32,357 nucleotides of DNA from Candidatus Sulfotelmatobacter sp. (GCA_030038125.1 JASHPL010000010.1:1-32357), one strand, 5' to 3'. Shown: positions 6,926-15,682, counted from the first letter of the stretch. The notes: a model not told the origin generated them from the sequence alone. Translations and numbers: made by a program.

Positions 6926-7998
6926 TGGATTTTCCCAGTTGGCCTGGCAGCCGCCATGCTCTCGGCACATTCCACGGAGGTCAGAGCCGAGATGCGCAAG
7001 TTATCGGCTACGGCCCACAGCCAGACGCCGTTGGGTTGGGCGGGATCCGCTTTCAGAGACAGCAGGATGTCGGCCTGCCCAGCCGAACTCACGTTGCTGG
7101 GAGGAGCCTCTTCCGAAGGTACGACGGTTACGTGATCGCCCGTCAACGCCTGCAACAAAGTTTGCAAGTCGGCAGTATTTTCCATTTCCAGATAGACCGC
7201 CGACGCGTGGCCGTGGAAGGTGGGGGCTTGCAAAAGGAACAGCGAAGGCTGGGCCGCCTCATCCCCCGCGATTTTCCGATAGTGGCGCAGCACACGCGCC
7301 TCGACGGAATCGAGCGCGGGCTGGGACTTTTGACCGTAACGGGCGATCAGGTTGAAAGCCACCTGTGCGTCGAAGACATCTTTGGGCAGCGGCTGGAAGG
7401 AAAGCAAGTTCACGGTCTGCTGATGCAGCTCGTCCATGCCGCGCTGGCCGTGTTCGGACGCGGGCTCGAAAATTGTGGCGACCGCGCGGCGAATTCTTCC
7501 GACTTTTTGAGCACGCAGGAGAAGCAACGCCAGCATCACGGCCACCGGGTGCGCGGTGACGCAAGGACCGGGCTGCAGTTCCGGAGGCACCACCAAGCCG
7601 CGTTCCCGCTCGACCCATAGCGAGCGCACGCTGGCGCCCGGTTCGTCTTCCAGGGCCGCAGAAGCATCAATGATGGCGCTGCCGGCGTCGCGAGCCCGCT
7701 TCCAGGTTTTGCGCGTGCAGTCCGCATCCGCGGCAAAAAAAGTGAAATCCACATGAGTGAATTGCTCCGCCCGAACGCTCTGGATGAAACTGATCTCGTC
7801 CCCCATAGCCTCAAGCTGACCGAGAGATTCGTCGTCATCGAGCAGACGAATATCGACCGCCGGAAACTTGCGCTCATTGAGCATCTCGGCGATTTCTTTG
7901 CCTTTGAGCGAGGCCGCGCCCACGATGGCAGCGCGGTAGAGATTCGTGCGCGGCGCGAGCGCCTGGGAGCTGGGCACCGATTTCACCGATTCACTCAT
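6922..7998 (-). CDS. Asd/ArgC-like semialdehyde dehydrogenase paralogue lacking the catalytic cysteine
   Basis: A 358-residue protein with the aspartate-semialdehyde dehydrogenase fold. The NAD(P)-binding start is AAIVGAASLKGKEIAEML (residues 23-40, against the usual GATGxVG). The C-terminal dimerisation part includes AQVAFNLIARYG near 211-222 and PTFHGHASAVYLEME, which corresponds to the RVPVxxGH block. The active-site segment that normally reads NPNCST is CVTAHPVAVML here: Asn and the nucleophilic Cys are replaced (V152, A153). It should therefore not be a normal dehydrogenase; USG-1-type proteins are a comparable inactive branch. Its ATG overlaps the pssA stop as ATGA and its stop overlaps the lptE GTG, so it is translationally tied to phospholipid and LPS genes. 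Function unknown. Confidence 0.8.
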   Translation of the reverse strand: MSESVKSVPSSQALAPRTNLYRAAIVGAASLKGKEIAEMLNERKFPAVDIRLLDDDESLGQLEAMGDEISFIQSVRAEQFTHVDFTFFAADADCTRKTWKRARDAGSAIIDASAALEDEPGASVRSLWVERERGLVVPPELQPGPCVTAHPVAVMLALLLLRAQKVGRIRRAVATIFEPASEHGQRGMDELHQQTVNLLSFQPLPKDVFDAQVAFNLIARYGQKSQPALDSVEARVLRHYRKIAGDEAAQPSLFLLQAPTFHGHASAVYLEMENTADLQTLLQALTGDHVTVVPSEEAPPSNVSSAGQADILLSLKADPAQPNGVWLWAVADNLRISALTSVECAESMAAARPTGKIQ

Positions 7999-8858
7999 GT
8001 GGTCTGCGAGGCCTCCCTATAACGCGGTGGCGGAGGCGGGCCAGTGCGCGGGCGGAAGATCCACTGCAGGCGCCAGAAAATGCCCGAGACCATGTAGAGC
8101 AGAGCCATTGCAAAGAGCACCGGCCCGGAGAAAAACCAGATCAATGCAAGGGCAGCGGCGAAGAGCAAAATCAGGCGGAAAGGATGACGCGAACGAAAAT
8201 CAATATCCTTGAAGCTATAGAAACGCCACGTGCTGACCATCAGATAGCCGACGGTGGCCACCATGGCCAGCCAGGCCAGCGCCGTATACCACGAGACCAC
8301 CGGTTCGCCGGACTCGAAATGCACGACCGCGGCAATGATCCCCGCTCCCGCCGGAATCGGCATGCCGACGAAATATTTCTTTCCCGGGCGGCCGGGATTG
8401 GAGGGCTGGGGATTCGTCGTGATATTGAATCTCGCCAGCCGGCTTGCTCCCGCGATTAAGAACAGGAAACTGGCTATGGCGCCCAGTTGCGTTAACTTGA
8501 TATGTAACTCTCCGCTGGTGAACAGGACGGGAGGCATCAGGAAAAATCCCCACTTCCAGGCTAGCATCGCCGGAGCCACGCCGAATGTGATCACGTCGGC
8601 CAGGGAGTCGAGTTCACGACCGAAGTCGCTGCTGGTCCCTGTCATGCGCGCGATGCGGCCGTCCAAGCCGTCAAACAAGACCGCGAAACCGATCGCCTTC
8701 GCCGCGTTATCGAGGTGCCAGTAGTCCCCGACCGTGGCACGCACGACCTCAAGGATGGCATAGAAGCCCAACGCGATATTGGCGGTGGTGAACAGCGAGG
8801 GCAGAATGTACATGCCCTTGTTCAATCGACGCCGCGGCCTTGGACTTGCTGGATCCAT
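7995..8858 (-). CDS. pssA: CDP-diacylglycerol--serine O-phosphatidyltransferase
   Basis: A 287-residue integral membrane enzyme that joins serine to CDP-diacylglycerol to give phosphatidylserine. The CDP-alcohol phosphotransferase motif is complete: D66-G67-x2-A70-R71-x8-G80-x3-D84-x3-D88, preceded by D63 (LFDGLDGRIAR...GRELDSLAD). Several membrane helices follow, and the C-terminus is Pro/Arg-rich. The ATG at 8856-8858 overlaps the psd stop as TAATG, which implies coupled translation with the next enzyme of the pathway. The hydrophobic YILPSLFTTANIALGFYAI near residues 17-35 is typical of the type II (Bacillus-like) PssA. Confidence 0.93.
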   Translation of the reverse strand: MDPASPRPRRRLNKGMYILPSLFTTANIALGFYAILEVVRATVGDYWHLDNAAKAIGFAVLFDGLDGRIARMTGTSSDFGRELDSLADVITFGVAPAMLAWKWGFFLMPPVLFTSGELHIKLTQLGAIASFLFLIAGASRLARFNITTNPQPSNPGRPGKKYFVGMPIPAGAGIIAAVVHFESGEPVVSWYTALAWLAMVATVGYLMVSTWRFYSFKDIDFRSRHPFRLILLFAAALALIWFFSGPVLFAMALLYMVSGIFWRLQWIFRPRTGPPPPPRYREASQTT

Positions 8859-9526
8859 TAACGCGTCCTCTCGGCATTCGCGATATTACTTACCCCTGCC
8901 AATTCGGGATCATACGTCTCGAAGTAAGCCAGCACGCTGGCGCCACCTTTCACACGATCCCCAACATTCGCCTGCACGCGTGCCGAGGGATCGAGCAGCA
9001 CATCCACGCGCGATCCGAACTTGATCATGCCCACACGCTGGCCGCGCCCAAGGCGGTCGCCGATTTTCGGACGAAACACAATGCGTCGTGCCAGCAGACC
9101 GGCAATCTGCTTGAAAATCACCTTCTGACCATCGCCCTCCATGGTGACGATGTTTTGTTCATTCTGTTCCGCCGAGGCGGCATTCATGGCGTTCAGATAC
9201 TTGCCGCGCTGGTAATGCACCTCGCGGATCATGCCCGCGATCGGAGCCCGGTTCACATGCACGTCGAAAACGCTGAGGAAGATGCTGATTCTGGTCAGCT
9301 TTTCATTCGAGATCATTACGGTGGAGATATCTGTTACTTTCCCGTCGGCCGGTGAGACCACCGCTCCAGGCTCCTGCGGGATGCACCGTTCCGGATCACG
9401 AAAGAACCACAGGAAGAAAGCGGCCAGCAGAAATGGAACAATCGCCCACGCGGGATTGGTGAGCCAGCCAAGCAACAAGCCAGCGACAATCAAGGGAACC
9501 GCGTAGAAATAGCCATCGCGAACCAT
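8858..9526 (-). CDS. psd: Phosphatidylserine decarboxylase proenzyme
   Basis: A 222-residue short-form phosphatidylserine decarboxylase that makes phosphatidylethanolamine. Two hydrophobic helices at the N-terminus (residues 7-42) anchor it. The catalytic elements are visible: SPADGKV with Asp61, FDVHVNR with His90, and IKFGSRVD with the Gly171-Ser172 self-cleavage site that becomes the pyruvoyl group. The ATG at 9524-9526 ([10 protein letters not shown]) matches the usual start of this subfamily; a TTG 12 bases upstream is also in frame but overlaps the candidate -10 box. It is the first gene of the operon, with pssA overlapping immediately downstream. Confidence 0.93.
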   Translation of the reverse strand: MVRDGYFYAVPLIVAGLLLGWLTNPAWAIVPFLLAAFFLWFFRDPERCIPQEPGAVVSPADGKVTDISTVMISNEKLTRISIFLSVFDVHVNRAPIAGMIREVHYQRGKYLNAMNAASAEQNEQNIVTMEGDGQKVIFKQIAGLLARRIVFRPKIGDRLGRGQRVGMIKFGSRVDVLLDPSARVQANVGDRVKGGASVLAYFETYDPELAGVSNIANAERTR

Positions 9527-9537
9527 GGATTGTTTCA

Positions 9538-9567
9538 ATTATAGCCGCGGGTCGCAGCAACCCAGAA
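9538..9567 (-). promoter_or_regulatory. Candidate promoter of the psd operon
   Basis: On the minus strand a perfect TATAAT (9538-9543) sits 11 bases before the psd ATG. A weak -35 (TTCTGG, 9562-9567) lies 18 bases upstream. Transcription would begin only about 5 bases before the ATG, so the mRNA would be nearly leaderless. The terminator at 9585-9614 isolates this operon from the gene upstream, so a promoter is needed here. Confidence 0.4.
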
Positions 9568-9584
9568 GTTCTGTAACGTAACTG

Positions 9585-9614
9585 TAAATAAAAAAAGGCG
9601 CTCTTACGCGCCTT
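9585..9614 (-). terminator. Intrinsic terminator after the DUF465 gene
   Basis: On the minus strand AAGGCGC and GCGCCTT form a 7-bp stem around a 6-base loop (9595-9614), followed directly by TTTTTTTATTTA. It lies about 55 bases after the stop of the DUF465 gene and separates that transcript from the psd operon. Confidence 0.85.
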
Positions 9615-9669
9615 ATCGCGAATAGATGGCTCCCTGTGCGGCTCAGACCGCATCCCAAGGAGCCTACAT

Positions 9670-9900
9670 TTACGCTACGCTTACGCCATACTGCTGCCGA
9701 TACTGCCGCTCAATTAATTCCATTTGATCTTTGAGCCGCAATTTCAGCTTCTTCAGCCGGACTTCCTCCAGCTTTTCGTCTTCGCTGAGATAACGTTTTT
9801 GGGTAAGTGAATCGAGACGTTGAGAATACTGCGAGTGCTCCTGAGCCAGCCGGCGAAATTCTTCATGACTGGTCAGGAGTTGGTCTCTCGAAGTCAGCAT
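9670..9900 (-). CDS. DUF465 (YdcH-like) small coiled-coil protein
   Basis: A 76-residue, highly charged helical protein. The pattern [20 protein letters not shown], then [20 protein letters not shown], then [10 protein letters not shown] matches the DUF465/YdcH family (EHxxL...L..EE..LKK.KL.LKD). The ATG at 9898-9900 is preceded by GGAGGT at 8-base spacing, a strong ribosome site. It ends with the terminator at 9585-9614. The molecular role of DUF465 proteins is not established. Confidence 0.8.
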   Translation of the reverse strand: MLTSRDQLLTSHEEFRRLAQEHSQYSQRLDSLTQKRYLSEDEKLEEVRLKKLKLRLKDQMELIERQYRQQYGVSVA

Positions 9901-10004
9901 CCAGGCAGACCTCCAAACCGGGAATTATATGGTTGACGGTAGCACAGCCCAAAAATCGGAGCAATGCCAAAAAACTGGTGCAGTCTCAGGATGAGAAACC
10001 ATGA

Positions 10005-10532
10005 CTAGGCAATGTCTTGCGAATACACGATGGCATCCTCGAGCGGGTCGGAGTAATACAGTTTGCGGCGGCCGGTTTCGCGGAATCCTGCTTTCTGGTA
10101 GAGCTTTCGCGCCGGAAGGTTTGATGCTCTGACCTCGAGAAACACCGCGTGGCTCTTGGTTTCGCGCGCTCGCTCCAGAAGAGCGGTGAGTAAACGTGTC
10201 GCAACGCTGCGGCGGCGGTATTGCGGCGAAACCACGATATTTTCCACTTCCCATTCCGAGGCCTCATGCCGGGCCACAAGAAATCCAGGAAGAGGCGGTC
10301 GTCCATTCTCAATAAAAGAACGGAGGGTTCCAGCATCCGCCTCCACAACGAGCACGATCCGTTCCGAGGAGTTGTTCAGGGGCTCAACAGCGCGGCGGTA
10401 CTGCGCCTCGCTCCAATGCGCCGCGGTCGCAGACCCCCGCTCCATCTGAAGGAGGCGTGGAATGTCGATCGAAGTGGCCTGCCGAATATTCAAGAGATCG
10501 CCTGATTTTATAAGCTTTGAGCTAACCGCCAT
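10005..10532 (-). CDS. rimI: RimI-like ribosomal-protein-alanine N-acetyltransferase (GNAT)
   Basis: A 175-residue GNAT acetyltransferase. The acetyl-CoA pyrophosphate loop reads VSPQYRRRSVATRLL (102-115, with Ser109 where Gly is usual), and the C-terminal LEVRASNLPARKLYQKAGF (132-150) followed by RRKLYY is characteristic of RimI, which acetylates the N-terminus of ribosomal protein S18 and others. A segment around residues 63-82 is longer than in typical RimI. Start ATG at 10530-10532 is preceded by GGAG and GCGAG followed by an A-run; the open frame extends further but without homology. tsaB lies just upstream, and tsaB-rimI pairing is common. Confidence 0.82.
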   Translation of the reverse strand: MAVSSKLIKSGDLLNIRQATSIDIPRLLQMERGSATAAHWSEAQYRRAVEPLNNSSERIVLVVEADAGTLRSFIENGRPPLPGFLVARHEASEWEVENIVVSPQYRRRSVATRLLTALLERARETKSHAVFLEVRASNLPARKLYQKAGFRETGRRKLYYSDPLEDAIVYSQDIA

Positions 10533-10545
10533 TTTTTTCTCGCCG

Positions 10546-10563
10546 CTCCGTTGAGACACGGAG
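10546..10563 (-). promoter_or_regulatory. Possible hairpin covering the rimI ribosome site
   Basis: On the minus strand CTCCGT, loop GTCTCA, ACGGAG form a perfect 6-bp stem. The 3' arm contains the GGAG lying 13 bases before the rimI ATG. The sequence also belongs to the dispersed CTCCGTGTCTC word family, so the structure may be a by-product of that repeat. A second purine run (GGCGAG) stays outside the stem. Confidence 0.3.
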
Positions 10564-10690
10564 AGAGGCTTACAAGGTTGCCTCGCCGCGAATTCGATTT
10601 CTGACGACGGATGCAGACGCCCCCTGCAACTACCCAGCCTTTCCAGCCCCATGAGTCTGAATCTCCGTGGTGAGAATCCTGGGTTGTGAG

Positions 10691-11395
10691 CTACGGGCGC
10701 GTGACCGGTTTCGCAAATATCTCCGCGTCCGAGCGGCGGATATAATTCGCCTCCAACTGCTCGGGCGAGACGGTTTGTCCCGCCTGCAGCTTCTGCCAGC
10801 CAACTTGCGCAATCATCGCGGCATTCGGCATCGGAACCAGAACAACGCGAATCCCGGAATGGCTGGCCAGTTGAGCCAGGGCCGTATCGGGAGTTGCCGT
10901 GGCTATCTCTCGAGCCATTGAGAGAAATTCATCTTTCGGCAGTAACTGCTCCTGCCCGACCCGGGCTGCGTCTGCGACCTCGTATTCTCCGACGTAGAAC
11001 TCGCCACGGCCCGCGTCCAGGGCTGCCAGCACTCGTCTGTTCACGCCGCTGGCCGTCGAGATCACCTCCAGCAACGATACTGGCACAATCGGCTGGTGCA
11101 GAATTTCCGCGAGCGCCTTGATCGCCGCCAGCCCGACGCGCAGTCCAGTAAACGATCCCGGGCCTGAGACGATGATGAAAGCGCCTACATCCGATTTGCG
11201 GAAACGCTGTTTATTCAGCAAGGCGGAGATCTGCGGTACAAGCTGCGCGGAAAACGTGCCTCCCTCGAGCGGAACGGAATCGATCACCGTCACATCTTCG
11301 GACTCCGCCCGCGCCAGCGCCACGCTGCCGTGATTACCCGAAGTGTCGGTCACGAGAAGGAGCAAGTTTTGAACCTCGCGCGTTCGATCTGCCAT
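10691..11395 (-). CDS. tsaB: tRNA t6A37 threonylcarbamoyltransferase complex subunit TsaB
   Basis: A 234-residue TsaB, the partner of TsaD in forming N6-threonylcarbamoyladenosine at position 37 of ANN-decoding tRNAs. The N-terminal ASKHA-type strand is LLLLVTDTSGNHGSVAL, and the signature SGPGSFTGLRVGLAAIKALAE begins at residue 77; AALDAGRGEFYVGEY is the second conserved block. Length is normal. I chose the ATG at 11393-11395 (MADRTREV) over that at 11411-11413; neither has a good Shine-Dalgarno. A 158-base gap separates it from rimI. Confidence 0.92.
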   Translation of the reverse strand: MADRTREVQNLLLLVTDTSGNHGSVALARAESEDVTVIDSVPLEGGTFSAQLVPQISALLNKQRFRKSDVGAFIIVSGPGSFTGLRVGLAAIKALAEILHQPIVPVSLLEVISTASGVNRRVLAALDAGRGEFYVGEYEVADAARVGQEQLLPKDEFLSMAREIATATPDTALAQLASHSGIRVVLVPMPNAAMIAQVGWQKLQAGQTVSPEQLEANYIRRSDAEIFAKPVTRP

Positions 11396-11478
11396 TTTCG
11401 AGCGAAGCCGCATTACCCGAGAAAGGCAATCCGGCGAAGTCGAGAAACCTATTGTTCAAGCTCGCATGGCGAAGAAAT

Positions 11479-11871
11479 TTATCCCTCCACTAGCTCCAAC
11501 AGCACGCCGCCGGCGCTTGAAGGATGCACGAACACATACTTATGCCCACCCGCGCCGATCTTGACTTCGTCGGAAACCAGCCGCACGCCGTCCTTCTTCA
11601 ACCGTTCGACCGCCGCGCGCAAATCAGGGACTTTCACGCAAACATGGTGCAGACCTTCGCCGCGCTTGGCGATAAACTTGGCAATCGTCGAATCTTTCGA
11701 TGTCGGCTCGAGCAATTCCAGCCGGCTCTCACCTACCGGAACCATCACCAGCCGCACCTTCTCCTGCTCAACCGTTTCCTCCGGAGAAACGGTCAGCCCC
11801 AGCTTTTCATAAATTCCCTTCGCCGCAGCCAGCGACTTTACCGCAACGCCGAGATGGTCGATCTGAAACAT
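11479..11871 (-). CDS. mce: Methylmalonyl-CoA epimerase
   Basis: A 130-residue vicinal-oxygen-chelate protein that interconverts (S)- and (R)-methylmalonyl-CoA. Metal ligands expected for the family are visible: His6 in MFQIDHLGVAV, His75 or His76 in GEGLHHVCVKV, and Glu126 in GGVLLELVEG, with LELLEP in the first half. The ATG at 11869-11871 is chosen because the fold begins with FQIDH; the frame runs upstream to 11949 without homology. It follows meaB by about 90 bases, the common pairing with the methylmalonyl-CoA mutase chaperone. The mutase genes are not in the window. Confidence 0.9.
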   Translation of the reverse strand: MFQIDHLGVAVKSLAAAKGIYEKLGLTVSPEETVEQEKVRLVMVPVGESRLELLEPTSKDSTIAKFIAKRGEGLHHVCVKVPDLRAAVERLKKDGVRLVSDEVKIGAGGHKYVFVHPSSAGGVLLELVEG

Positions 11872-11961
11872 TTGAAAGTCGGATGCCGCGCCCGTGCCGC
11901 GCAGTTGCGACAGGGTGAGAAGTTTGACTTTAGAAATCGAGTATCTCATTCAGCATCAGCA

Positions 11962-12987
11962 TTAATCCCTGGCCCCTGATCCCCGCATTTCCTTCCCCGC
12001 AATCTCCTCCACGAGCGTATACGGATCCCGCTTGTGCTCGGCGATCTCCGCCGCCAGTCGCGCCACGTTCCCATTTCCAAGCTGCGCGCGGGCCTTTTCG
12101 AGCATGGCATCGCGCAGCATTTCGAGCAGCCGTTCCTGCCAGTTTTCGACGCGCTTATTCAGGGCGCGATTTTCTTTCTGCAAATACGCCTCATACTCGG
12201 CAATCGCAACCGCCAGTTCCTCTACGCCTTTGCCTTCGCTGGCCACGGTCTTCACAATCGGAGGCGTCCATCCATCGCGCGTCTTATCGTGTCGGCCGGC
12301 GAGCGACTGCAGCGCTCGAATTTCCCGCTCCACACGCTCGGCGCCTTCGCGATCGCTCTTATTGATCACAAAAATGTCCGCGATCTCCATGATGCCGGCC
12401 TTGATCGACTGCACATCGTCTCCCATGCCTGGGACGAGAATCACGATGGTGATATCGGCCAGCCGCACGATCTCGATCTCATCCTGTCCTACGCCGACGG
12501 TTTCGATCAGAATCAGATCGCGGCCGGAAGCATCAAGCACGGTGGCGACATCGGCCGTCGTGCCTGCGAGACCTCCCAGCGACCCACGCGTCGCCATGCT
12601 GCGGATATAAATGCCCGGATCGGAGAAATGCTGCTGCATGCGAATGCGGTCGCCCAGGATCGCTCCGCCGGTATAAGGGCTGGTTGGGTCTACAGCAATG
12701 ATTCCGACCGTGTATCGGTCATCGCCGGATGCCGTGTTTAAGCCATGTTCGCTGCGGATTGGGCGGGAATTTCTTGTCTTTCGATAGAGACACGCCAGTT
12801 GGTCGACGAGGGTGCTCTTGCCCGCTCCCGGCGCCCCTGTCAGACCGATCATTCGCGCGCGCCCGGTGTGTGGAAACAACGCCTTCAGCAGATCGGACCA
12901 TCCCGGAACGCGATTCTCGACGGCAGAAATGGCACGCGCCAGCGCCCGCGCATCGCCGGAGCGCAGTGCATGAACCCACGTTTGCAT
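11962..12987 (-). CDS. meaB: MeaB/ArgK-type G3E GTPase, methylmalonyl-CoA mutase chaperone
   Basis: A 341-residue P-loop GTPase that loads and protects the B12-dependent methylmalonyl-CoA mutase. Walker A is GLTGAPGAGKST (48-59), then AVDPTSPYTGGAILGDRIRM, the ETVGVGQDEIEI switch region, and the NKSD guanine-specificity motif. The C-terminal helical arm (LQKENRALNKRVENWQERLL) is used for dimerisation. An unusual stretch of roughly 20 residues (TRNSRPIRSEHGLNTASGDD, 71-90) is inserted between the P-loop helix and the VGIIAVDP strand. Start ATG 12985-12987; the longer frame upstream would translate the hairpin repeat at 13059-13086 and is rejected. The epimerase gene follows. Confidence 0.92.
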   Translation of the reverse strand: MQTWVHALRSGDARALARAISAVENRVPGWSDLLKALFPHTGRARMIGLTGAPGAGKSTLVDQLACLYRKTRNSRPIRSEHGLNTASGDDRYTVGIIAVDPTSPYTGGAILGDRIRMQQHFSDPGIYIRSMATRGSLGGLAGTTADVATVLDASGRDLILIETVGVGQDEIEIVRLADITIVILVPGMGDDVQSIKAGIMEIADIFVINKSDREGAERVEREIRALQSLAGRHDKTRDGWTPPIVKTVASEGKGVEELAVAIAEYEAYLQKENRALNKRVENWQERLLEMLRDAMLEKARAQLGNGNVARLAAEIAEHKRDPYTLVEEIAGKEMRGSGARD

Positions 12988-13058
12988 GTCGGAATTGTTC
13001 GCGGTGTCCAAACGACCAGTGTAAAGCAGGGCATCGAAAACAGGAATCTTATGTGGTC

Positions 13059-13086
13059 GCGCTCCGGGGCGGACGAGGCGTCCGCC
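13059..13086. repeat. GC-rich hairpin repeat, copy B
   Basis: GCGCTCCGGGGCGGACGAGG continuing to 13086. GGCGGACG (13068-13075) and CGTCCGCC (13079-13086) make a perfect 8-bp stem with loop AGG. It lies in the 250-base gap between clpC and meaB, near meaB. Confidence 0.8.
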
Positions 13087-13200
13087 ATACAAGCAAACGC
13101 CCAGCTTTTGGCTGACGGCTTGAACTCAGCAGAAGATCCTTGGGAAAAGTTTACCTATCGCGCAAACGCCGCGCCATAGAATCCTGAGGCACGCTCGCTT

Positions 13201-13231
13201 GCGCTCCGGGGCGGACGAAGCGTCCACCCCT
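13201..13231. repeat. GC-rich hairpin repeat, copy C
   Basis: Starts with the same GCGCTCCGGGGCGGACGA as copy B. GGGG (13208-13211), unpaired C, GGACG (13213-13217), loop AAG, CGTCC (13221-13225), unpaired A, CCCC (13227-13230), then TAC. It ends 7 bases from the last codon of clpC, so it may also form the 3' end of the clpC transcript. Confidence 0.8.
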
Positions 13232-13237
13232 ACCCGA

Positions 13238-15682
13238 TCAGTTCTCGTACAACAGCACTCCTTCCGCCTTTTCCGAATCGACCGGGCGGTAGAACAGCTT
13301 GTTGTCTTCGAGGAAGACTTCGATAAACGCAGGACGGGTCGTGATCGTGCCCTGAATCAGAGCCTCCGACAGCGGATCTTCAATATACTTCTGCAATGCG
13401 CGCCGCAGCGGACGAGCGCCGTAGTTGCGGTCGGTGAGCGTCTGGTTGAGGATCCACTTCTTAGCGTCGTCGGCGACCGTGACCGTAATCGACTTCTGCG
13501 CCAGGTTCTGATTGAGCTGCGTGACCATGAGCTCGAGAATCTGGATCAGGTCGTTCTCGCTGAGGGCGTTGAAGATGATGATTTCGTCGAGACGGTTTAG
13601 GAACTCAGGATTGAAGGTGCGCTTCACTTCGTTCCGCACCAGGTCTTCGACTTTTTCCGAGATCATGTCCTCTTTCGTCGACTGGAAGCCGAGGCCCTCG
13701 CGCTTCTGCAAGTGCCGGGCCCCGATGTTCGACGTCATGATGATGATCGTGTTTTTGAAATCAACCGTGTTGCCGAGGCCGTCGGTCAACTGGCCATCTT
13801 CAAAAACCTGCAGCAGAATGTTGAAGACATCCGGATGGGCCTTTTCGATTTCGTCGAGCAGGACCACACTGTAGGGCGCACGCTTCACGCGTTCGGTGAG
13901 CTGGCCTCCCTCTTCGTAGCCCACATATCCCGGAGGCGATCCGATCAGCTTCGAGACCGAATGCTTCTCCATGAATTCGGACATATCGAAGCGCACAAGA
14001 GCTTTTTCCGTCCCGAACATGAACTGGGCCAGGGTGCGCGCGACTTCGGTTTTGCCGACGCCGGTCGGTCCGAGGAACAGGAACGACCCGATCGGCCGGT
14101 TGGGATTCTTCAGGCCGGCGCGGGAGCGGCGGATGGCGCGAGCCAAAGCGCTGATCGACTTATCCTGCGAGATGATCCGCTTGTGCAGCTCTTCTTCGAT
14201 GCGCAGCAGCTTCTGGGTTTCTTCCTCTTTGATCGAGGTGATGGGGACGCCGGTCCACCGCGAGACGACATCTTCGATGTCCTCGCGGTTGACCACCCCG
14301 GTGGAAGATTCATCGAGATGATACTTCTCGCGCAGGGCACGCAGGTTCTCGCGCTCTTTGCGCTCTTCATCGGAGTAAAAACGCGCCTTTTCGAACTCGT
14401 GATTCGCGATGGCGTTTTCCATGCGATGCACGATGAACTTGAACCGCTTTTGAACTTCTGTGATCTCTTCCGGCAAGGAAGTCTGGCGCAGCTTCACCCG
14501 CGCGCCGGCTTCGTCGACCAGATCGATGGCCTTATCCGGCAGAAACCGGTCGGGAATGTAGCGGTTCGAATGCGAAACCGCAAAGTTGATGGCGTCGTCG
14601 GTGTAGGTGACGGCGTGGAACTTCTCATAACGATCTTTGATCCCAAACAGAATCTTCACTGCGTCGGCTTCGGTCGGAGGCGGTACCTTCACCGCCTGAA
14701 AGCGCCGCTCAAGCGAGCGATCTTTCTCGATGGATTTGCGGTACTCGCCCGGAGTTGTCGCACCAATGCACTGAATTTCGCCGCGGGACAGCGCCGGCTT
14801 GAGGATGTTCGCGGCATCGAGGGAACCTTCGGCCGATCCCGCTCCGACCAGAGTGTGTAGTTCGTCGATAAAGATGATGGAATTCTGCGACTCCATCAGT
14901 TCTTTCATGATCGTCTTCAGGCGCTCTTCGAACTGGCCGCGATATTTTGTGCCCGCAACAATCAGGGAAAGGTCGAGCGCCAGGATTCTCTTATCGGCGA
15001 GGAAAGATGGAACCTCTCCATCGGCAATTCGCTGGGCCAGACCCTCGACGATGGCGGTTTTACCGACGCCAGGTTCGCCGATCAGAACAGGATTGTTCTT
15101 GGTCCGGCGGCAGAGAATCTGGATAACACGGTCGACTTCGCCTTCCCGGCCAACCAGAGGATCCAACTGGCTGTCCATGGCGGCCTGGGTTAAATCCCGC
15201 GAAAATTCGGCGAGCAGCGAACTTTCACGCTGCCGCTGGGGCTGAGCTTTCTCCTGAGTCGTGCGTGCCAGTTCCTCGCGAATGGTCGAAAGGCGTAGCC
15301 CGCGCTCGTGCAGAATCTCAGCTGCGAAGCATTTCTCTTCCCTCAGCAGACCCAGGAGGAGATGCTCGGTCCCAATGTGGCGATGAGAGAGACGTTCCGC
15401 TTCTTCGGCGGCGTAGGCCAGCACACGCTTACATTCGTTCGAGAGCGGCAGGTCCACCGACGTGGATACCTTCTCCCGGATCGTGGTATGTCCTTCAATC
15501 TGCTTGCGAATGGATTCCACCGAAGCGTGCGAGCGCAGAAAACGATTGGTCAGGGCTTTGTCTTCGCGCAGAAGTCCCAGAAGCAGATGCTCCGTTTCGA
15601 TGTAGGGCGACCCGAACTGGCTGGCCTCGTAGCGCGCAAAGAAGATGACGCGCCTGGCTTTTTCCGTATATCGTTCAAACAT
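13238..15682 (-). CDS. clpC: ATP-dependent Clp protease ATP-binding subunit ClpC
   Basis: An 814-residue Hsp100 unfoldase that feeds substrates to ClpP. Domains in order: two Clp_N repeats (residues 1-65 and 80-140, both with [11 protein letters not shown]), AAA+ D1 with Walker A GEPGVGKT (202-209) and Walker B IIFIDE (269-274), a UVR-type linker ([20 protein letters not shown], about 411-447) that marks ClpC rather than ClpA or ClpB, and AAA+ D2 with Walker A GPTGVGKT (538-545) and [14 protein letters not shown]. Full length for the family. ATG at 15680-15682 has GAGGGGAAGG upstream. lolD lies upstream across a 264-base gap with its own candidate clpC promoter. Confidence 0.95.
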   Translation of the reverse strand: MFERYTEKARRVIFFARYEASQFGSPYIETEHLLLGLLREDKALTNRFLRSHASVESIRKQIEGHTTIREKVSTSVDLPLSNECKRVLAYAAEEAERLSHRHIGTEHLLLGLLREEKCFAAEILHERGLRLSTIREELARTTQEKAQPQRQRESSLLAEFSRDLTQAAMDSQLDPLVGREGEVDRVIQILCRRTKNNPVLIGEPGVGKTAIVEGLAQRIADGEVPSFLADKRILALDLSLIVAGTKYRGQFEERLKTIMKELMESQNSIIFIDELHTLVGAGSAEGSLDAANILKPALSRGEIQCIGATTPGEYRKSIEKDRSLERRFQAVKVPPPTEADAVKILFGIKDRYEKFHAVTYTDDAINFAVSHSNRYIPDRFLPDKAIDLVDEAGARVKLRQTSLPEEITEVQKRFKFIVHRMENAIANHEFEKARFYSDEERKERENLRALREKYHLDESSTGVVNREDIEDVVSRWTGVPITSIKEEETQKLLRIEEELHKRIISQDKSISALARAIRRSRAGLKNPNRPIGSFLFLGPTGVGKTEVARTLAQFMFGTEKALVRFDMSEFMEKHSVSKLIGSPPGYVGYEEGGQLTERVKRAPYSVVLLDEIEKAHPDVFNILLQVFEDGQLTDGLGNTVDFKNTIIIMTSNIGARHLQKREGLGFQSTKEDMISEKVEDLVRNEVKRTFNPEFLNRLDEIIIFNALSENDLIQILELMVTQLNQNLAQKSITVTVADDAKKWILNQTLTDRNYGARPLRRALQKYIEDPLSEALIQGTITTRPAFIEVFLEDNKLFYRPVDSEKAEGVLLYEN

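Noticed and set aside
9901-10004. tRNA or small RNA gene in the gap before DUF465
   Set aside because: No cloverleaf arms, T-loop or CCA-like end could be found.
12988-13092. 35-residue N-terminal extension of MeaB
   Set aside because: It would translate hairpin repeat copy B (GRLVRPGARP) and has no homology; the internal ATG at 12987 fits MeaB starts.
13712-14860. 382-codon open frame antisense to clpC
   Set aside because: Mirrors the conserved ClpC AAA+ coding region; no recognisable domain.
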